Of a stretch of DNA of 64,000 nt, positions 11,488 to 22,630 are shown one piece after another. The notes under the pieces are model-generated. The model worked only from the letters and a program-made list of their open reading frames with translations. It was not told the DNA's origin and made no database searches. The position numbers were made by a program, and so were the translations under genes. This DNA comes from Lepidurus packardi (taxonomy: Eukaryota > Arthropoda > Branchiopoda > Notostraca > Triopsidae), in NCBI GenBank assembly GCA_023053545.1, contig JAKZAN010000004.1:8680001-8744000 (forward strand), given 5' to 3'. Position 1 is the stretch's first letter, and each line of letters begins with the position of its first letter.

Positions 11488-12788
11488 TTAGTGCAAGTTC
11501 TTGGCAATGCCATTGATCATCAGGGTCAAGGCTTGGTCCAAGGAGCTGCGAGCTTCAGCAGATACTCCGTGTTTGGCCAATACTTCCAACAAAGTGTCAC
11601 CGAAGTTCTGTTAGAACGACATTAGTTAGATTCCTAAAAATAGGCTATAGAAACTACAGGAGTGTAATTACCTCAAAGTGTTGACGGGTGATGGCACGAG
11701 GAGCGTGGGAGTGTCCCATGTACTTAAGGTTGCCCATGAGTGCCAATTTGTGGTCAACGTTGGCGATGATAGTGTCCAAGCGGTTGATGACCAAATCGGC
11801 TTGAGCTTTGAAGTCAGCATTGCCAGCAAGTCCGGAAAGAGGGACGGAAGCGAATTTGGGGAAAGATTGTTGGTAGTCAGGATGGGCTTCGAATAAGCGG
11901 AGGAAAACTTCTTGGCCGATAGCAGAGCGTTGGTCGCGGACGGAAGCCCAAGCCTTGGTTACTTCAACTTTCAAAGCAGGAGTCAGTCCAGTAGCAGGGT
12001 CGGGCACTTGCGATTCCTCCCTGTTTTTTATAACACCTACATGTTCATACTGCGTGTAAAAATAGTGGTTTTACTTCAGGTTCTTGGAGACAATGTCGGT
12101 CAAAGCCTTCAAGCCATTGGTCCAGGCATCGCGGGCTTCGGAGGACAGTTTAACTTCATCGGACAAAACTTCGACCAAGATGCGGCTGAATTCCTAAACA
12201 AAGATCATGTTAGTCTAATGGATCGATAGGAGCGTTGACTATGCTTACTTGGAAGTGGATAGCCTTAACATTACGAGAGAAGTGAGCAACACCCAAGTTG
12301 GTCAATTGTTGGAGGAGGAGAGCATCACTGCCCAAAGATTCAATGACAACGTTGAGTCCAGCCATGACAGTGTAAGCCTGGGCCAAAAAGTTTCCGTTTG
12401 CGGCCAATTCAGATTGAGGCACATCGGCGAAAGCGGCGAACAGTTTCTGGTACTCAGGGTGGGCTTTGAAGAGGCGCAAGAAAGTCTTGGGGGCAATGTC
12501 ACCATCGTTCTTGGCCTTAGCCCAGGATTCGGAAATCAATTGACGATCGCGGCCGCTGAGCAAAGCGCTGGCAGCTCCAGCCAACGCAACTCCGCCGGCT
12601 CCATGGGTGGTGGTGACGACGGTGCGAGATTCGGTGACTACGGTGGAGTCGCCATGCTTTAAATTCAAGTAAAAGTATTAGTTAAAAAAAACCTTAGTGG
12701 ATACCATAAAATAAGACTATGTAATGCTTACCATGCAGCCGGTGACTGCTGCAGCCAATAAGGCGGTTAAGGCAATGAAGCGAAACAT
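11488..12788 (-). CDS. hb: two-domain extracellular hemoglobin, gene A
   Basis: Five exons from the 5' end: 12732-12788, 12249-12656, 12075-12193, 11672-12020 and 11488-11607, giving 350 aa. Exon 1 encodes only the signal peptide (MFRFIALTALLAAAVTG). A Thr-rich leader (STVVTESRTVVTTT) follows, then globin domain 1 (roughly 50-175) and domain 2 (roughly 205-345). In alignment with myoglobin, the proximal F8 His appears to be residues 144 and 300, and the E7 position is Gln in both domains (112 and 268). The exon 2/3 and exon 4/5 junctions fall at the same place in each domain, as expected of an internal duplication. Daphnia hemoglobins are secreted multimers in hemolymph. Domain 2 is clearly more diverged from genes B and C than domain 1 is. 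Confidence 0.95.
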
Positions 12789-12827
12789 CTTTGGTATGTG
12801 AAGTTCTAGTGTTGAGCTTCTTACTGA

Positions 12828-12939
12828 GACACTGATGCCTAACTGCAGTCCTTCGCTGGTTTATATACGCTCTCGATCCTCAATTTTTGAAAACATGTTG
12901 CCTAACATTGCTGTTCGTCAAGACGATTACCGGCACGTA
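12828..12939 (-). promoter_or_regulatory. hemoglobin A promoter: Inr, TATA, HRE-type site
   Basis: On the minus strand TATATAA lies at 12861-12867, about 73 bp before the ATG. An arthropod-type initiator ATCAGT follows at a suitable distance (about 12830). Upstream, CACGTA at 12934-12939 reads TACGTG on the gene strand, a hypoxia-response core. The same CACGTAG(C/G) block sits at nearly the same distance in the other two genes. Confidence 0.75.
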
Positions 12940-14161
12940 GCCTAATTCCTCCATGTAGTTTTCTATGCCATATCTATAATAGCGATATCTATGTAATATA
13001 ATACTTTATACGTGATGCTGATAGTCTTCCGTTTTTTCGCCCCTATGGTCAATAACATGTTATTTCTCTTAGGAAATATTTGTTTCGAGTTCAGCGTTTT
13101 AATTTGCTCCAGCGCTTTATATCATCTTGGAACCAACGATCAATATCCGCATAGTAAAAATGAGTTTCGAAGTTGATCACTGTCTCGTTAGTTAATATGC
13201 GTACGAATACGAATATGCGTTTTCTTTAAATGTACGTCATGGCTATAGTTATATACTTTTAATATAATAACGTAAACATTACATTTTTAGGATACATTTA
13301 AATTTTTTTTATTATGTTAACTATATTTGCGTGTAACGACCTATGTAGAATTTTGCATCCTTTAGAGATATACAGGGGTAATTTCATAAATGCTAAGGTC
13401 AAACATATTGTTTTTAATGTAGTTTCTAATGTATGAACCCTAAGAAACTTCTACTGCTAAAACTGCAATGCAAACTAATAAGTTCGATACGAAGCTATTG
13501 TACAGAATTGATAATTGTAAAATTTTCTATCCTCTTCTTAAGCAAAACTTCGGTTAAGGAAACAGTTAAAGAAAATCTTATATATGGCAACTAAGAATCA
13601 TGGATTCGAAGAATAATTTGGCGTAATTAACTTAAATCCAATTAAATTTGTAAAACAGTTAATTCTAACTATAATCTACGTCTTGTTGGTTAGCAATGTA
13701 ACGTATTCCAACTGAAAGTATTTTTTCTCATGTCTGACGAATTCTTATTTAAAAATTATTTATTTAATTCTTACTTAATTTAATAATGTTCATTAAATGG
13801 AAGCACCATCTATGAAATGAAGTAGTTTATTTGTTTTTTAGCTCAATTAGATTGTTCACAAGCTTATTATCCTTCCAGGTTTAAATCTTGAGATATTTGT
13901 TCTTGTAAGTATAAGTCTGTTTTACTCGTTTTTGTTTTAATTATAAGTAGCACATATGCTGTCTGAAACTAAGCAGTTATTATGCAGTAAATCAACATGT
14001 AAGGCGAGAATTGCAATGATTCGATTTTATTGTATCCCAGGGTTCTACAAAAAACAGTAGGCCCATATACCGTAATAATTATTAAAAAATAAAAGTTCGT
14101 TTTTCCGTATCGCGTAGTCAAGTATAAGGTAGCGTAGTCTTCTTTTTACAAGCAACTAAAT
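12940..14161. other. spacer between hemoglobin genes A and B
   Basis: AT-rich DNA with no recognisable gene. The half next to gene A should hold its distal control region; the other end holds the 3' UTR of gene B. Confidence 0.5.
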
Positions 14162-15464
14162 TTAGTGCAAGTTCTTGGCAATGCCGTTGACCATCAGGGT
14201 CAAAGCTTGGTCCAAGGAGTTGCGGGCTTCAGCAGATACTCCGTGTTTGGCCACTACTTCCAATAAAGCCTCACCGAAGTTCTATAAGAAAGAAAGAAAT
14301 TAGGAACGTAAAGATACAGAAGTTACACGAGCACAATTACCTCAAAGTGTTGACGGGTGATGGCACGAGGAGCGTGGGAGTGGCCCATGTACTTAAGGTT
14401 GCCCATTAGTGCCAATTTGTGGTCCATGTTGCCGATGATGGTGTCCAAACGGTTGATGACCAAGTCGGATTGAGCCTTGAAGTCAGCATTGCCAGCCAAA
14501 TCAGCGACGGCAACGTTAGCGAACTTGGCGAAGGACTTTTGGTACTCGGGGTGAGAGCTAAACAAGCTGATGAAGGTCTCGGCACCGATGGCAGAGCGTT
14601 GGTCGCGGACGGCATTCCAGGCGGATTGCACGGCGTCTTTCAAAGCGGGGGTCAAACCGGTAGCGGGATCAGCGACTTGGGAGCGATCTCTATAAAGTGA
14701 AAACACTTTATACTTACTTTGTAAGCTTCTCAACGATTTGTTACCTCAAGTTCTTGGAGACGATATCGGTCAAAGCCTTCAAGCCATTGGTCCAGGCATC
14801 GCGGGCTTCGGAGGACAGTTTAACTTCTTCGGACAAAACTTCGACCAAGATGCGGCTGAATTCCTACACAAAGATCATCGTTAGACTAAGGGATCTATAT
14901 GAGCGTTGACTATGCTTACTTGGAAGTGGATTGCCTTAACATTACGAGAGAAGTGAGCAACACCCAAGTTGGTCAATTGTTGGAGAAGGAGAGCATCACT
15001 GCCCAAAGATTCAATGACAACGTTGAGTCCAGCCATGACAGTGTAAGCCTGGGCCAAGAAGTTACCGTTTGTGGCTAATTCAGATTGAGGTACATCGGCG
15101 AAAGCGGCGAACAGCTTCTGGTATTCAGGGTGGACTTTGAAGAGACGCAAGAAAGTCTTGGGGGCAACGTCACCGTCGTTCTTGGCCTTAGCCCAGGATT
15201 CGGAAATCAATTGACGATCGCGGCCGCTGAGCAAAGCGCTGGAAGCACCAGCCAATGCCACTCCGCCGGCTCCGTGGGTGGTGGTAACGACGGTGCGAGA
15301 TTCGGTGACTACGGTAGAGTCGCCATCCTTTGAATTATAGGGTAGTATTAGTTTAAGAAATCAATAGGAATAGTTTGAAATAAGACTAATACTATATTAA
15401 AGCTTACCATGCAGCCGCTAACTGCTACTGCCAATAAGGCGGATAAGGCAATGAAGCGAAACAT
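14162..15464 (-). CDS. hb: two-domain extracellular hemoglobin, gene B
   Basis: Five exons, 5' to 3': 15408-15464, 14920-15327, 14745-14863, 14341-14689 and 14162-14281. Exon lengths (57, 408, 119, 349, 120) are identical to those of genes A and C, giving 350 aa. Exon 1 is a signal peptide; the two globin domains follow, with F8-type His in GVAHFSR and GHSHAPR. Exon 2 begins with Asp where A and C have His, and differs at several other sites. From exon 3 on, exons and introns are almost the same as in gene C. The intron between exons 3 and 4 contains the small palindrome ATAAAGTG/CACTTTAT. The product is a hemolymph oxygen carrier. Confidence 0.95.
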
Positions 15465-15499
15465 CTTTGGTATGTGAAGTTCTAGTGTTGAGCTTCTCA

Positions 15500-15699
15500 C
15501 TGAGACACTGATGATTAGCTACAATCCACCGTTCCTTTATATACCAATCTGGCTGTGGCTCATCTTTGGAAAACATGTTGCTAAACAGTCCACTCATGTC
15601 GAGTGATACGTGTCACGTAGCCCTATCCCGCATTCATGCGTATATTTCCTTCCCATATGCATTATAGTGATATCTAAGTAACTTGATCCTTCATACGTG
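15500..15699 (-). promoter_or_regulatory. hemoglobin B promoter: TATA and three HRE-type sites
   Basis: TATATAAA on the minus strand is at 15536-15543, 72 bp before the ATG. HRE-type cores lie at 15607-15612 (TACGTG), 15614-15619 (CACGTA, conserved with A and C) and 15694-15699 (TACGTG). Two cores 7 bp apart in opposite orientation is the densest arrangement of the three genes. Confidence 0.75.
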
Positions 15700-15822
15700 T
15701 TCAACTCACCGGCCGCCTAAATGGAGAGATAGAAAGGCAATAATATGTTTACAATTAAAAAGCCTCTATTTATTATTTGAAATTTTGTTTAAAAATAATT
15801 ATTTTTCTTCGATGTATACGTA

Positions 15823-16375
15823 CAGTGAAAACCATTTAGCACGAAATCGAAGGGATCGAAATATTTTTTCGTGTTAAAAATATTTCGCGCTTAAGATATA
15901 TATGCAAAAATAGTAATTAATAAAAAAACTGTCTTGATAACATAGTTAATAGTTAAATTCATACTCGTACGTTGACAGTCTATAAATTTAAAAGTACAAA
16001 TAATAAATTTTAAAGCATTTTAACAGACTGTAAATAAAAATGAAATGTTTTGACTGCACACAGACTGTTGGGGCGAGGGAGACAAAAATTTTAACTTAAG
16101 TCAGTTATGTTCCTAAGGCTCTACATCCCTTCCCATTGGCAGAGGGGAGACGGTTGGTAAGAAGACAAAGGTATTTTGTCGTCCAAAAATATTTTGTCGC
16201 AACCAAACTGTCTTGTCGTTCTTCAGAGACGCGAAATTTTTTCATGTTAAGCGGTTTCTGTTTCTTGTTAAAAGGAAGCAAATATATGGAATTACATATC
16301 GTCTTGTCCGGACCGCAATACCATTTTATGTTAACAGGTTTTACATGTTAAGCGGTTATCGCTCCATTTCAGATC
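15823..16375. mobile_element. possible Tigger/pogo-like MITE remnant
   Basis: The left end reads TACAGTGAAAACCATTTAGC. The right end, reverse-complemented, carries GCGATAACCGCTTAACATG and aligns loosely with it. Repeated TGTTAAGCGG/TGTTAACAGG motifs inside are typical of sub-terminal repeats of pogo-group elements. No transposase frame was seen, and the right boundary and target duplication are unclear. Confidence 0.35.
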
Positions 16376-17351
16376 TTGAATATATTTAAATCCCGATTAA
16401 CTTCAATTTCCTTTCCCTTCTATCCATTATCATTTTGTACCATTTCCATTGGGAAAACGAAGCAGCGAATATACTATTAAGTTTCTTCAATTAAACTTTT
16501 ATGTCATTTATTGCAGACATTTTTTGTCAATATTGTACACGTTTCTACAATTCCTTTTCATCTTTCAAAGTATATGTTCTAATAAGTTATAAACGCTTAA
16601 TTTTTTAGATTATATAGAGACAAAGAAATCGACGCTTTATAAGTTCTACTGGTATCAAAATACTTCAGTTTATCGCCGAGGTTAATCCCGAAAGTGCAAA
16701 ATAATGCATTGCCTAGTACAATATTCATAACTTTAACCATAGCAACTAATAAAAGTAACATGTAATGACTTTATTTGTCTAATTAGAGAATATTTTTTAT
16801 CCAATTGATTCAATAATCCAATCATCCAATGGTTAATTTCTCCGATTAGATTTTTTAAATTTCTCCAATTATTTCTCCGAAAATCTGTTGTTGAACGTTT
16901 TTTGTATAGCACGTCAATTTACTGTAATCTTACTTACATTTCGAAACAAGTTTATGCTCTATTGAAGAAGAACCTTTGAACTGAAATATTCTCATCACTA
17001 ATTGATAGCAACTTAATTGATATCTATACAGCTAAGATGAGAGTGGCAAAATTCTCTTTGCTTTTGAGTACGATCTTTCAGTAAAGTATTAGAGAATTCC
17101 TTACTTATATGTTTTATTATTTTCTACAGAAATTAAAGTTTAACATGACAATACCCTGCCAGATACCGAGGCACTTAATTTTAATAAATATTGTTTATAA
17201 ACTCTTCAAATGGTTTACGGGAAATCAAATTTTTATTTTTATTACTAAACTGGTGCACTGCAGAAAAACTGCAGGATACATCATAACAAAAATAAGTGTC
17301 CAGTGTCCATGTCCAATTAATAAGAAGCTTATTCCTCGTTTGTAATCGCAC
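16376..17351. other. spacer between hemoglobin genes B and C
   Basis: AT-rich DNA without a recognisable gene. Together with 15700-15822 it completes the B-C spacer. Confidence 0.5.
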
Positions 17352-18652
17352 TTAGTGCAAGTTCTTTGCGATGCCGTTGACCATCAGGGTCAAAGCTTCA
17401 TCCAAGGAATTGCGGGCTTCAGCAGACACTCCGTGTTTGGCCACTACTTCCAATAAAGCCTCACCGAAGTTCTATAAGAAAGAAAGAAATTAGGATCGTA
17501 AAGATACAGAAGTTACACGAGCACAATTACCTCAAAGTGTTGACGGGTAATGGCACGAGGAGCATGGGAGTGGCCCATGTACTTAAGGTTGCCCATTAGT
17601 GCCAATTTGTGGTCCATGTTGCCGATGATGGTGTCCAAACGGTTGATGACCAAGTCGGATTGAGCCTTGAAGTCAGCATTGCCAGCCAAATCAGCGACGG
17701 CAACGTTAGCGAACTTGGCGAAGGACTTCTGGTATTCGGGATGAGAGCTGAACAAGCTGATGAAGGTCTCGGCACCGATAGCAGAGCGTTGGTCGCGGAC
17801 GGCATTCCAGGCGGATTGCACAGCGTCTTTCAAAGCGGGGGTCAAACCGGTAGCGGGATCAGCGACTTGGGAGCGATCTCTATAAAGTGAAAACACTTTA
17901 TACTTACTTTCTAAGCTTCTCAACGATTTGTTACCTCAAGTTCTTGGAGACGATATCGGTCAAAGCCTTCAAGCCATTGGTCCAGGCATCGCGGGCTTCG
18001 GAGGACAGTTTAACTTCTTCGGACAAAACTTCGACCAAGATGCGGCTGAATTCCTACACAAACATCATCGTTAGACTAATGGATCTATATGAGCGTTGAC
18101 CATGCTTACTTGGAAGTGGATAGCCTTAACATTACGAGAGAAGTGAGCAACACCCAAGTTGGTCAATTGTTGGAGGAGGAGAGCATCACTGCCCAAAGAT
18201 TCAATGACAACGTTGAGTCCAGCCATGACAGTGTAAGCCTGGGCCAAAAAGTTTCCGTTTGCGGCCAATTCAGATTGAGGCACATCGGCGAAAGCTGCGA
18301 ACAGCTTCTGGTATTCAGGGTGTACTTTGAAGAGACGCAAGAAGGTCTTGGGGGCAACGTCACCGTCGTTCCTGGCCTTAGCCCAGGATTCGGAAATCAA
18401 TTGACGATCGCGGCCGCTGAGCAGAGCGCTTGCAGCTCCAGCCAAAGCAACTCCGCCGGCTCCATGGGTGGTGGTGACGACGGTGCGAGATTCGGTGACT
18501 ACGGTGGAGTCGCCATGCTTTAAATTCAAGTAAAATTATTAGCAAAACAAAAAAAATGAGAGAATACCATGTAATAAGACTGTTTGAGAGCTTACGGCAC
18601 ATCCGCTGACTGCTGCAGCCAATATGGCGGTCAAGACAACGAAACGAAACAT
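17352..18652 (-). CDS. hb: two-domain extracellular hemoglobin, gene C
   Basis: Five exons, 5' to 3': 18596-18652, 18110-18517, 17935-18053, 17531-17879 and 17352-17471, giving 350 aa with the same exon lengths as A and B. The signal peptide is MFRFVVLTAILAAAVSGC. Domain 1 resembles gene A (AGAASALL, SELAANG), whereas domain 2 and the last two introns are nearly identical to gene B. That mosaic suggests gene conversion or unequal crossing-over. Haem-ligand His residues in GVAHFSR and GHSHAPR are intact. Expected role as in A and B. Confidence 0.95.
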
Positions 18653-18699
18653 CTTTGCGAAGTGAAGTTCTAGTGTTGAGCTTCTTACTGAGACACTGA

Positions 18700-18873
18700 T
18701 GACTAACTGTAGTCCATCACTGCTTTATATACTAATCCACAACCGAATGTTTATAGCATGTTTCTTGATGGGATGGTACATCCAGATGATGGGTGTCACG
18801 TAGGCCATATCACGAATACACGACTATATATCCTTGATAGCGATAACTATATGTAACTTGACACTCGACACGT
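18700..18873 (-). promoter_or_regulatory. hemoglobin C promoter: TATA and HRE-type sites
   Basis: TATATAAA on the minus strand is at 18724-18731, 72 bp before the ATG. CACGTA at 18797-18802 lies 145 bp upstream, matching A (146) and B (150). A further CACGT core is at 18869-18873. Confidence 0.75.
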
Positions 18874-19166
18874 TCTTCGATGCCTCTTTTACATGTTTTT
18901 CAAGTTTCTTTGAAAATTCTAGCTCGTCAGCCTTCAGCCCAATAAATATGGGCCACATTTGTTTTTAAAACTTGGACCGACTTTAAGTCAAAGTTCAGTT
19001 TCGAAATGTACTAGCCTTACTGCCGTATGCATTCCAAAGATCGAATGCCAAATCTGATGCCACCATCCAAGGCATCTACAGTATATCCGCTACTTGTTGA
19101 CGTTAAATGCAGTTTATTAATTGGCATAAATTGGCACATTCACCCATAATATACATATACTCGTTT
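18874..19166. other. spacer between hemoglobin C and the GPCR
   Basis: No gene was recognised. It holds distal upstream DNA of hemoglobin C and the 3' side of the GPCR gene. Confidence 0.5.
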
Positions 19167-20054
19167 TCAAATATCTGGATTCCTGTACCAAAAATTTGCC
19201 ATGTGAGAAGGCTGGTAAATGATGCTAGGAGAGGGCCTCAATACGATAGGCTTACAATTACCACTACACGCTAAAGAAGCTCTTAACTTCGGAATTTTCC
19301 ATAACAAAACCGCAGGCCGAAAATTTAAGCTCGTATAAGTCCACATTAGTGTTCCTCTCTTCCAAGACAAATCAGCATTGAGCAACTGACATAACGCAAA
19401 GGGCAATCTGCTACCCAACCAAATTAGGAACAAGAAGAATAACGTCACAAACGACCGACTTGGGAACCTTCGATTAGCTTGCCAAAATCCTTGTGGCATA
19501 TCGCTACTCCTAGGGAACAATGTATGTACCCTTAATCTGCGCCGATGAGTTGTTCTTATCAATCCAGCGAAGCAAAAGAGCATTACAAGTCCAGGTACGA
19601 AAGTACCAAACAAGAATTCGCACCACCTAACATCGCCTTCCGCAAACGGCAAGAATACAAAAAGCAGACCCCAAAAGTAAGAAAAGACCACAAGTATCTT
19701 GGCTGTGGTCACTTCTAGCTTCTCCCGATGCTTAACCACCACCACAAATCGGTCAGAAACGAGTAAAACTAACACAAAGGCATTTTGGATCCAAATTCCA
19801 CCCCTAATGGCACTAACAATACTTTTCCAACCAACTGGCAATTGTTTGAATAAGTCAATTGTCTGAACCGGTACGTCCCACCAACTCATCATGAGATCAT
19901 TGACAGCTAACGAGTACAGCAGCAAGTTAGTAGACGAATCCGTTGTTAGCTTATTCCGGTAGATCAAACGAATCAAACTTAAATTACACACACTACTAAA
20001 GATGATAGTCGCAATAGAGTAGATTGTTAGTGGTACCTTCTCAGCTGCGTCCAT
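19167..20054 (-). CDS. intronless rhodopsin-like (class A) GPCR
   Basis: The frame encodes 295 aa with seven hydrophobic segments in the expected order. TM2 carries SLAVNDLMM, matching the conserved LAxxD block, and TM3 ends SDRFVVVV, a DRY-type motif. TM6 contains FLIWLGSRLP in place of the usual CWxP, and TM7 lacks a clear NPxxY (NFRPAVLLW). The N- and C-terminal tails are short. It is an orphan receptor at the plasma membrane; the ligand cannot be inferred. The 3' retroelement LTR begins only 80 bp upstream of its ATG, so its original promoter now lies about 9 kb away. Divergent motifs and lack of introns suggest a lineage-specific receptor or a retrocopy. Confidence 0.8.
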   Translation of the reverse strand: MDAAEKVPLTIYSIATIIFSSVCNLSLIRLIYRNKLTTDSSTNLLLYSLAVNDLMMSWWDVPVQTIDLFKQLPVGWKSIVSAIRGGIWIQNAFVLVLLVSDRFVVVVKHREKLEVTTAKILVVFSYFWGLLFVFLPFAEGDVRWCEFLFGTFVPGLVMLFCFAGLIRTTHRRRLRVHTLFPRSSDMPQGFWQANRRFPSRSFVTLFFLFLIWLGSRLPFALCQLLNADLSWKRGTLMWTYTSLNFRPAVLLWKIPKLRASLACSGNCKPIVLRPSPSIIYQPSHMANFWYRNPDI

Positions 20055-20133
20055 TCTGTTAAAGCAAATCTCTCGACTGTAAGCCGAATTAAGGCTCTTG
20101 TTTGCATGAAGGTGATCTTGGTAACGACAACAC

Positions 20134-20744
20134 TGTGATAGTCAGTTTATTCAGTGTATTCACCCTAACTATCAGCGGGGTCGGTACAGGTTTAGAGAGG
20201 AGGGACAGGGGAGGGGTCGGGTCGATACTGGCTTCGGGCTAGGGCTTCGCTGGCTTCGGGTGGGTTCGGTCTCGATAGACGGTGATGTCGGCTGAGGACT
20301 GCTGGGGGATTGCTCGGCGGCTGGGTATCTGCGGTACGGAGCAGGGAGCGTAAACTGGCAACAGCGGGTGAACTGGTCTTACGGGGACTGAGACGGAGGG
20401 CGAACTGGTTGCTGTTGTCGTCTGGTGGGTCCGTATTTATAGGCCCGTTGGACATCGTTATCGGGGTGCGCTTCTGTTGTTTCTACCTTCCGCCCCCCTC
20501 CCTTGGGTTGGTATCGCTGTTTTGCTTCTTCTTGGGTCGTTGGACTTCGGAACTTAAGATTACCTTTGGACTGCGTATAGACATTCACGAGGGTTCTGGC
20601 CTCGGCACGAGAGATGTCTTTACGTTGTCCTTTACATTTATGGTCAACCGTGTTTATCGTATATTCAGTGTTAATTTCTTAACTCTGCCTAGTATATTGT
20701 TATCGAGATTTAAATTTATACTATTACTAATTCTACTCCTTACA
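20134..20744 (-). repeat. 3' LTR of the Gypsy element
   Basis: 611 bp, matching 28793-29403 without a difference that I could see. It ends TG/CA and lies just upstream of the GPCR start codon, so it could influence that gene's transcription. Confidence 0.92.
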
Positions 20745-20791
20745 TCCCTCCACCCATTGAAAAAGTTGCCGTCCCGGCAACAGGATTCGTC

Positions 20792-22630
20792 CTACAGACG
20801 AAGGCTGAGGTTCGGGAAATCAGGGTCGCCGTTGGCTCTAGTTCTATACAACGGTGGAGGGGGTACGTTATTAGGGGGCATTAGGGCGTAGACAGGGAGA
20901 TTGATTGGGGTGGTGATTATAGCTGGGTTGTGGGGTGGCTGTCGAGGGAGCATTTCTACAGTCTCTTCGTCTTGGCGTCGGTGACGGCGTGTTTTTGGTT
21001 TTAGGGTTTTGCAGACGGATGATAGGCAGGGTGTGAGTTTCACAAGGATTGATAACACGATGACGCCAGCAATGGCTGCTGTACCTATAATTACCCCGTT
21101 TTTGAGGTAGTTCGTCCATTGGAACATCCCTTCAAAATTGTTTTTCGCCTTTAAATCAAACACCAAGTCGCTTATCGTGTGGGTTGCTGATCCGTCAACC
21201 GTCTGCATTAGGTCCATAAGGATGTTGATGTTCTCCTGTTGTTCTTTGTGGTAAGCCGGGTTGATGTTGGCTAGGAGGTTGAAAAGTGTGGTATCTAGTG
21301 ATAAATTGAAACTGCGGATAAGTTGATAGGATGCTGGTAGCTTGGTTGCATTGACTGGAGCCCACTCGGTTCCGTTGTATCGGTACGCCGCGCCATTGAA
21401 GTTTACTAGGCCGTTCTGCCAAAAACAGTTTTTGAAGGGGTAAAGTGTAAATCCATCTTTTCCAATTGTATAGTTTCCGGTTCGTGGTTGTGGTCCACAA
21501 GAGGTGATTTCCGTTGTGAAGTTGCGTATTTCCTTAGTGCATTTCTGGAGCAGCGCGGTCCCTCCGAACGGCAGAACTCTTTCGCAATCATTAAAGCTGA
21601 GCAGCTGTGCTGCGAGGATTCCACTAAACTGCGCGATTAAGGGTACCAGGGCTGCTCTATTTTGTGTGGACATGCAGTTATTAATTTCTATTTCCTTTGC
21701 TAATTGATTTGCGCGGAGCACTGTTGAATCTTGAATGTACTGGAGATGGGCTGCTAGTCCTTCGGGGGCTGAAATATTCCGTTCCGTCTGTTTTGGGCTG
21801 GCGATTTTACTGATGGGGTAGAGCTGGATGTAGTGCTTCGGCATTCCAACGACTTGTAGTACGCCGGACTTTCCGCAGTTTAAGACAGGGGTCTTTTCTA
21901 CAAAAAATTCGAGTTGATTGTTATTATCCTGTACCCTGCCGTATTTGCTTGTAGTTGCCGAGTAGTAAAGGGCGATGCCGAGGGCAATTGTGACGTTGGT
22001 ACAGGTATCCGTTTTTGTTTCGATGTCCGTAGGCTTCCATACTACTGTGATGTGGTTTGATGTTACGGATCCGGCATCGTATGAAGCATTTGTGGTACCA
22101 AAGGGGGTGTCAACTGAGCAGGTTGGGCATTGCTTGTGAAGCGTGATTTCTTCCATGAAGCAACTAGCGGTGGTATAAGTTTGCGTAGTCATCCAGACTG
22201 GGTCTCCTTTTGGCTGCTCGTCAAAAACCCATTTGTTTCCTTCACGGTACATCTTGTTACCATGGCAAGTGAGCGTTTGCACCAGATGGTAACACGCGTC
22301 TGTGGAGGTGTCCATTGGTTGCTTATCCGTCATGGTGTCGTGGCCTCCGAAGAAAAACGAGTCGATTTTCAGTTGTCTTTGCCATTGGCCGCAGGCGTAT
22401 CCTTTAAAGGTTGTTGAAGCTTCTAAATCTTTAGTTAGGATGTAGTTCATTGTGGTAGGTGGTAGGTCGCGATCTCTAGGGTTACACTGTGGCATGTTGT
22501 TAAGATTGATGAAATTTAGGGTTTTCGGGTTGCTACAGTTGCAGATAGTGATGTCGATGGCTAGCGTCGTTGACAAAAATCTAGTGCTGACGAAGAAGAT
22601 GAAGAAGCCGTAATATGGTGTTTGAAACAT
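20792..22630 (-). CDS. env-like membrane glycoprotein ORF of the Gypsy element
   Basis: A 612-aa frame with an N-terminal hydrophobic signal segment, many Cys and N-glycosylation-type sequons, and one strong membrane span near residues 515-540, followed by a basic tail. This layout is that of a type I envelope glycoprotein, as in errantivirus-like Gypsy elements. Which viral glycoprotein family it derives from was not recognised. Elements of this kind usually express env from a spliced transcript. Confidence 0.75.
   Translation of the reverse strand: MFQTPYYGFFIFFVSTRFLSTTLAIDITICNCSNPKTLNFINLNNMPQCNPRDRDLPPTTMNYILTKDLEASTTFKGYACGQWQRQLKIDSFFFGGHDTMTDKQPMDTSTDACYHLVQTLTCHGNKMYREGNKWVFDEQPKGDPVWMTTQTYTTASCFMEEITLHKQCPTCSVDTPFGTTNASYDAGSVTSNHITVVWKPTDIETKTDTCTNVTIALGIALYYSATTSKYGRVQDNNNQLEFFVEKTPVLNCGKSGVLQVVGMPKHYIQLYPISKIASPKQTERNISAPEGLAAHLQYIQDSTVLRANQLAKEIEINNCMSTQNRAALVPLIAQFSGILAAQLLSFNDCERVLPFGGTALLQKCTKEIRNFTTEITSCGPQPRTGNYTIGKDGFTLYPFKNCFWQNGLVNFNGAAYRYNGTEWAPVNATKLPASYQLIRSFNLSLDTTLFNLLANINPAYHKEQQENINILMDLMQTVDGSATHTISDLVFDLKAKNNFEGMFQWTNYLKNGVIIGTAAIAGVIVLSILVKLTPCLSSVCKTLKPKTRRHRRQDEETVEMLPRQPPHNPAIITTPINLPVYALMPPNNVPPPPLYRTRANGDPDFPNLSLRL

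Noticed and set aside
12249-12662. Long plus-strand frames opposite the hemoglobin exons (also 14419-14700, 15085-15333, 17609-17890, 18089-18523)
   Set aside because: They mirror strongly coding minus-strand exons in each paralog and have no independent similarity; they are shadows of codon bias.
20192-20891. Open frames inside the LTRs (repeated at 28851-29415)
   Set aside because: They are identical in both LTRs because the LTRs are copies; no family similarity.
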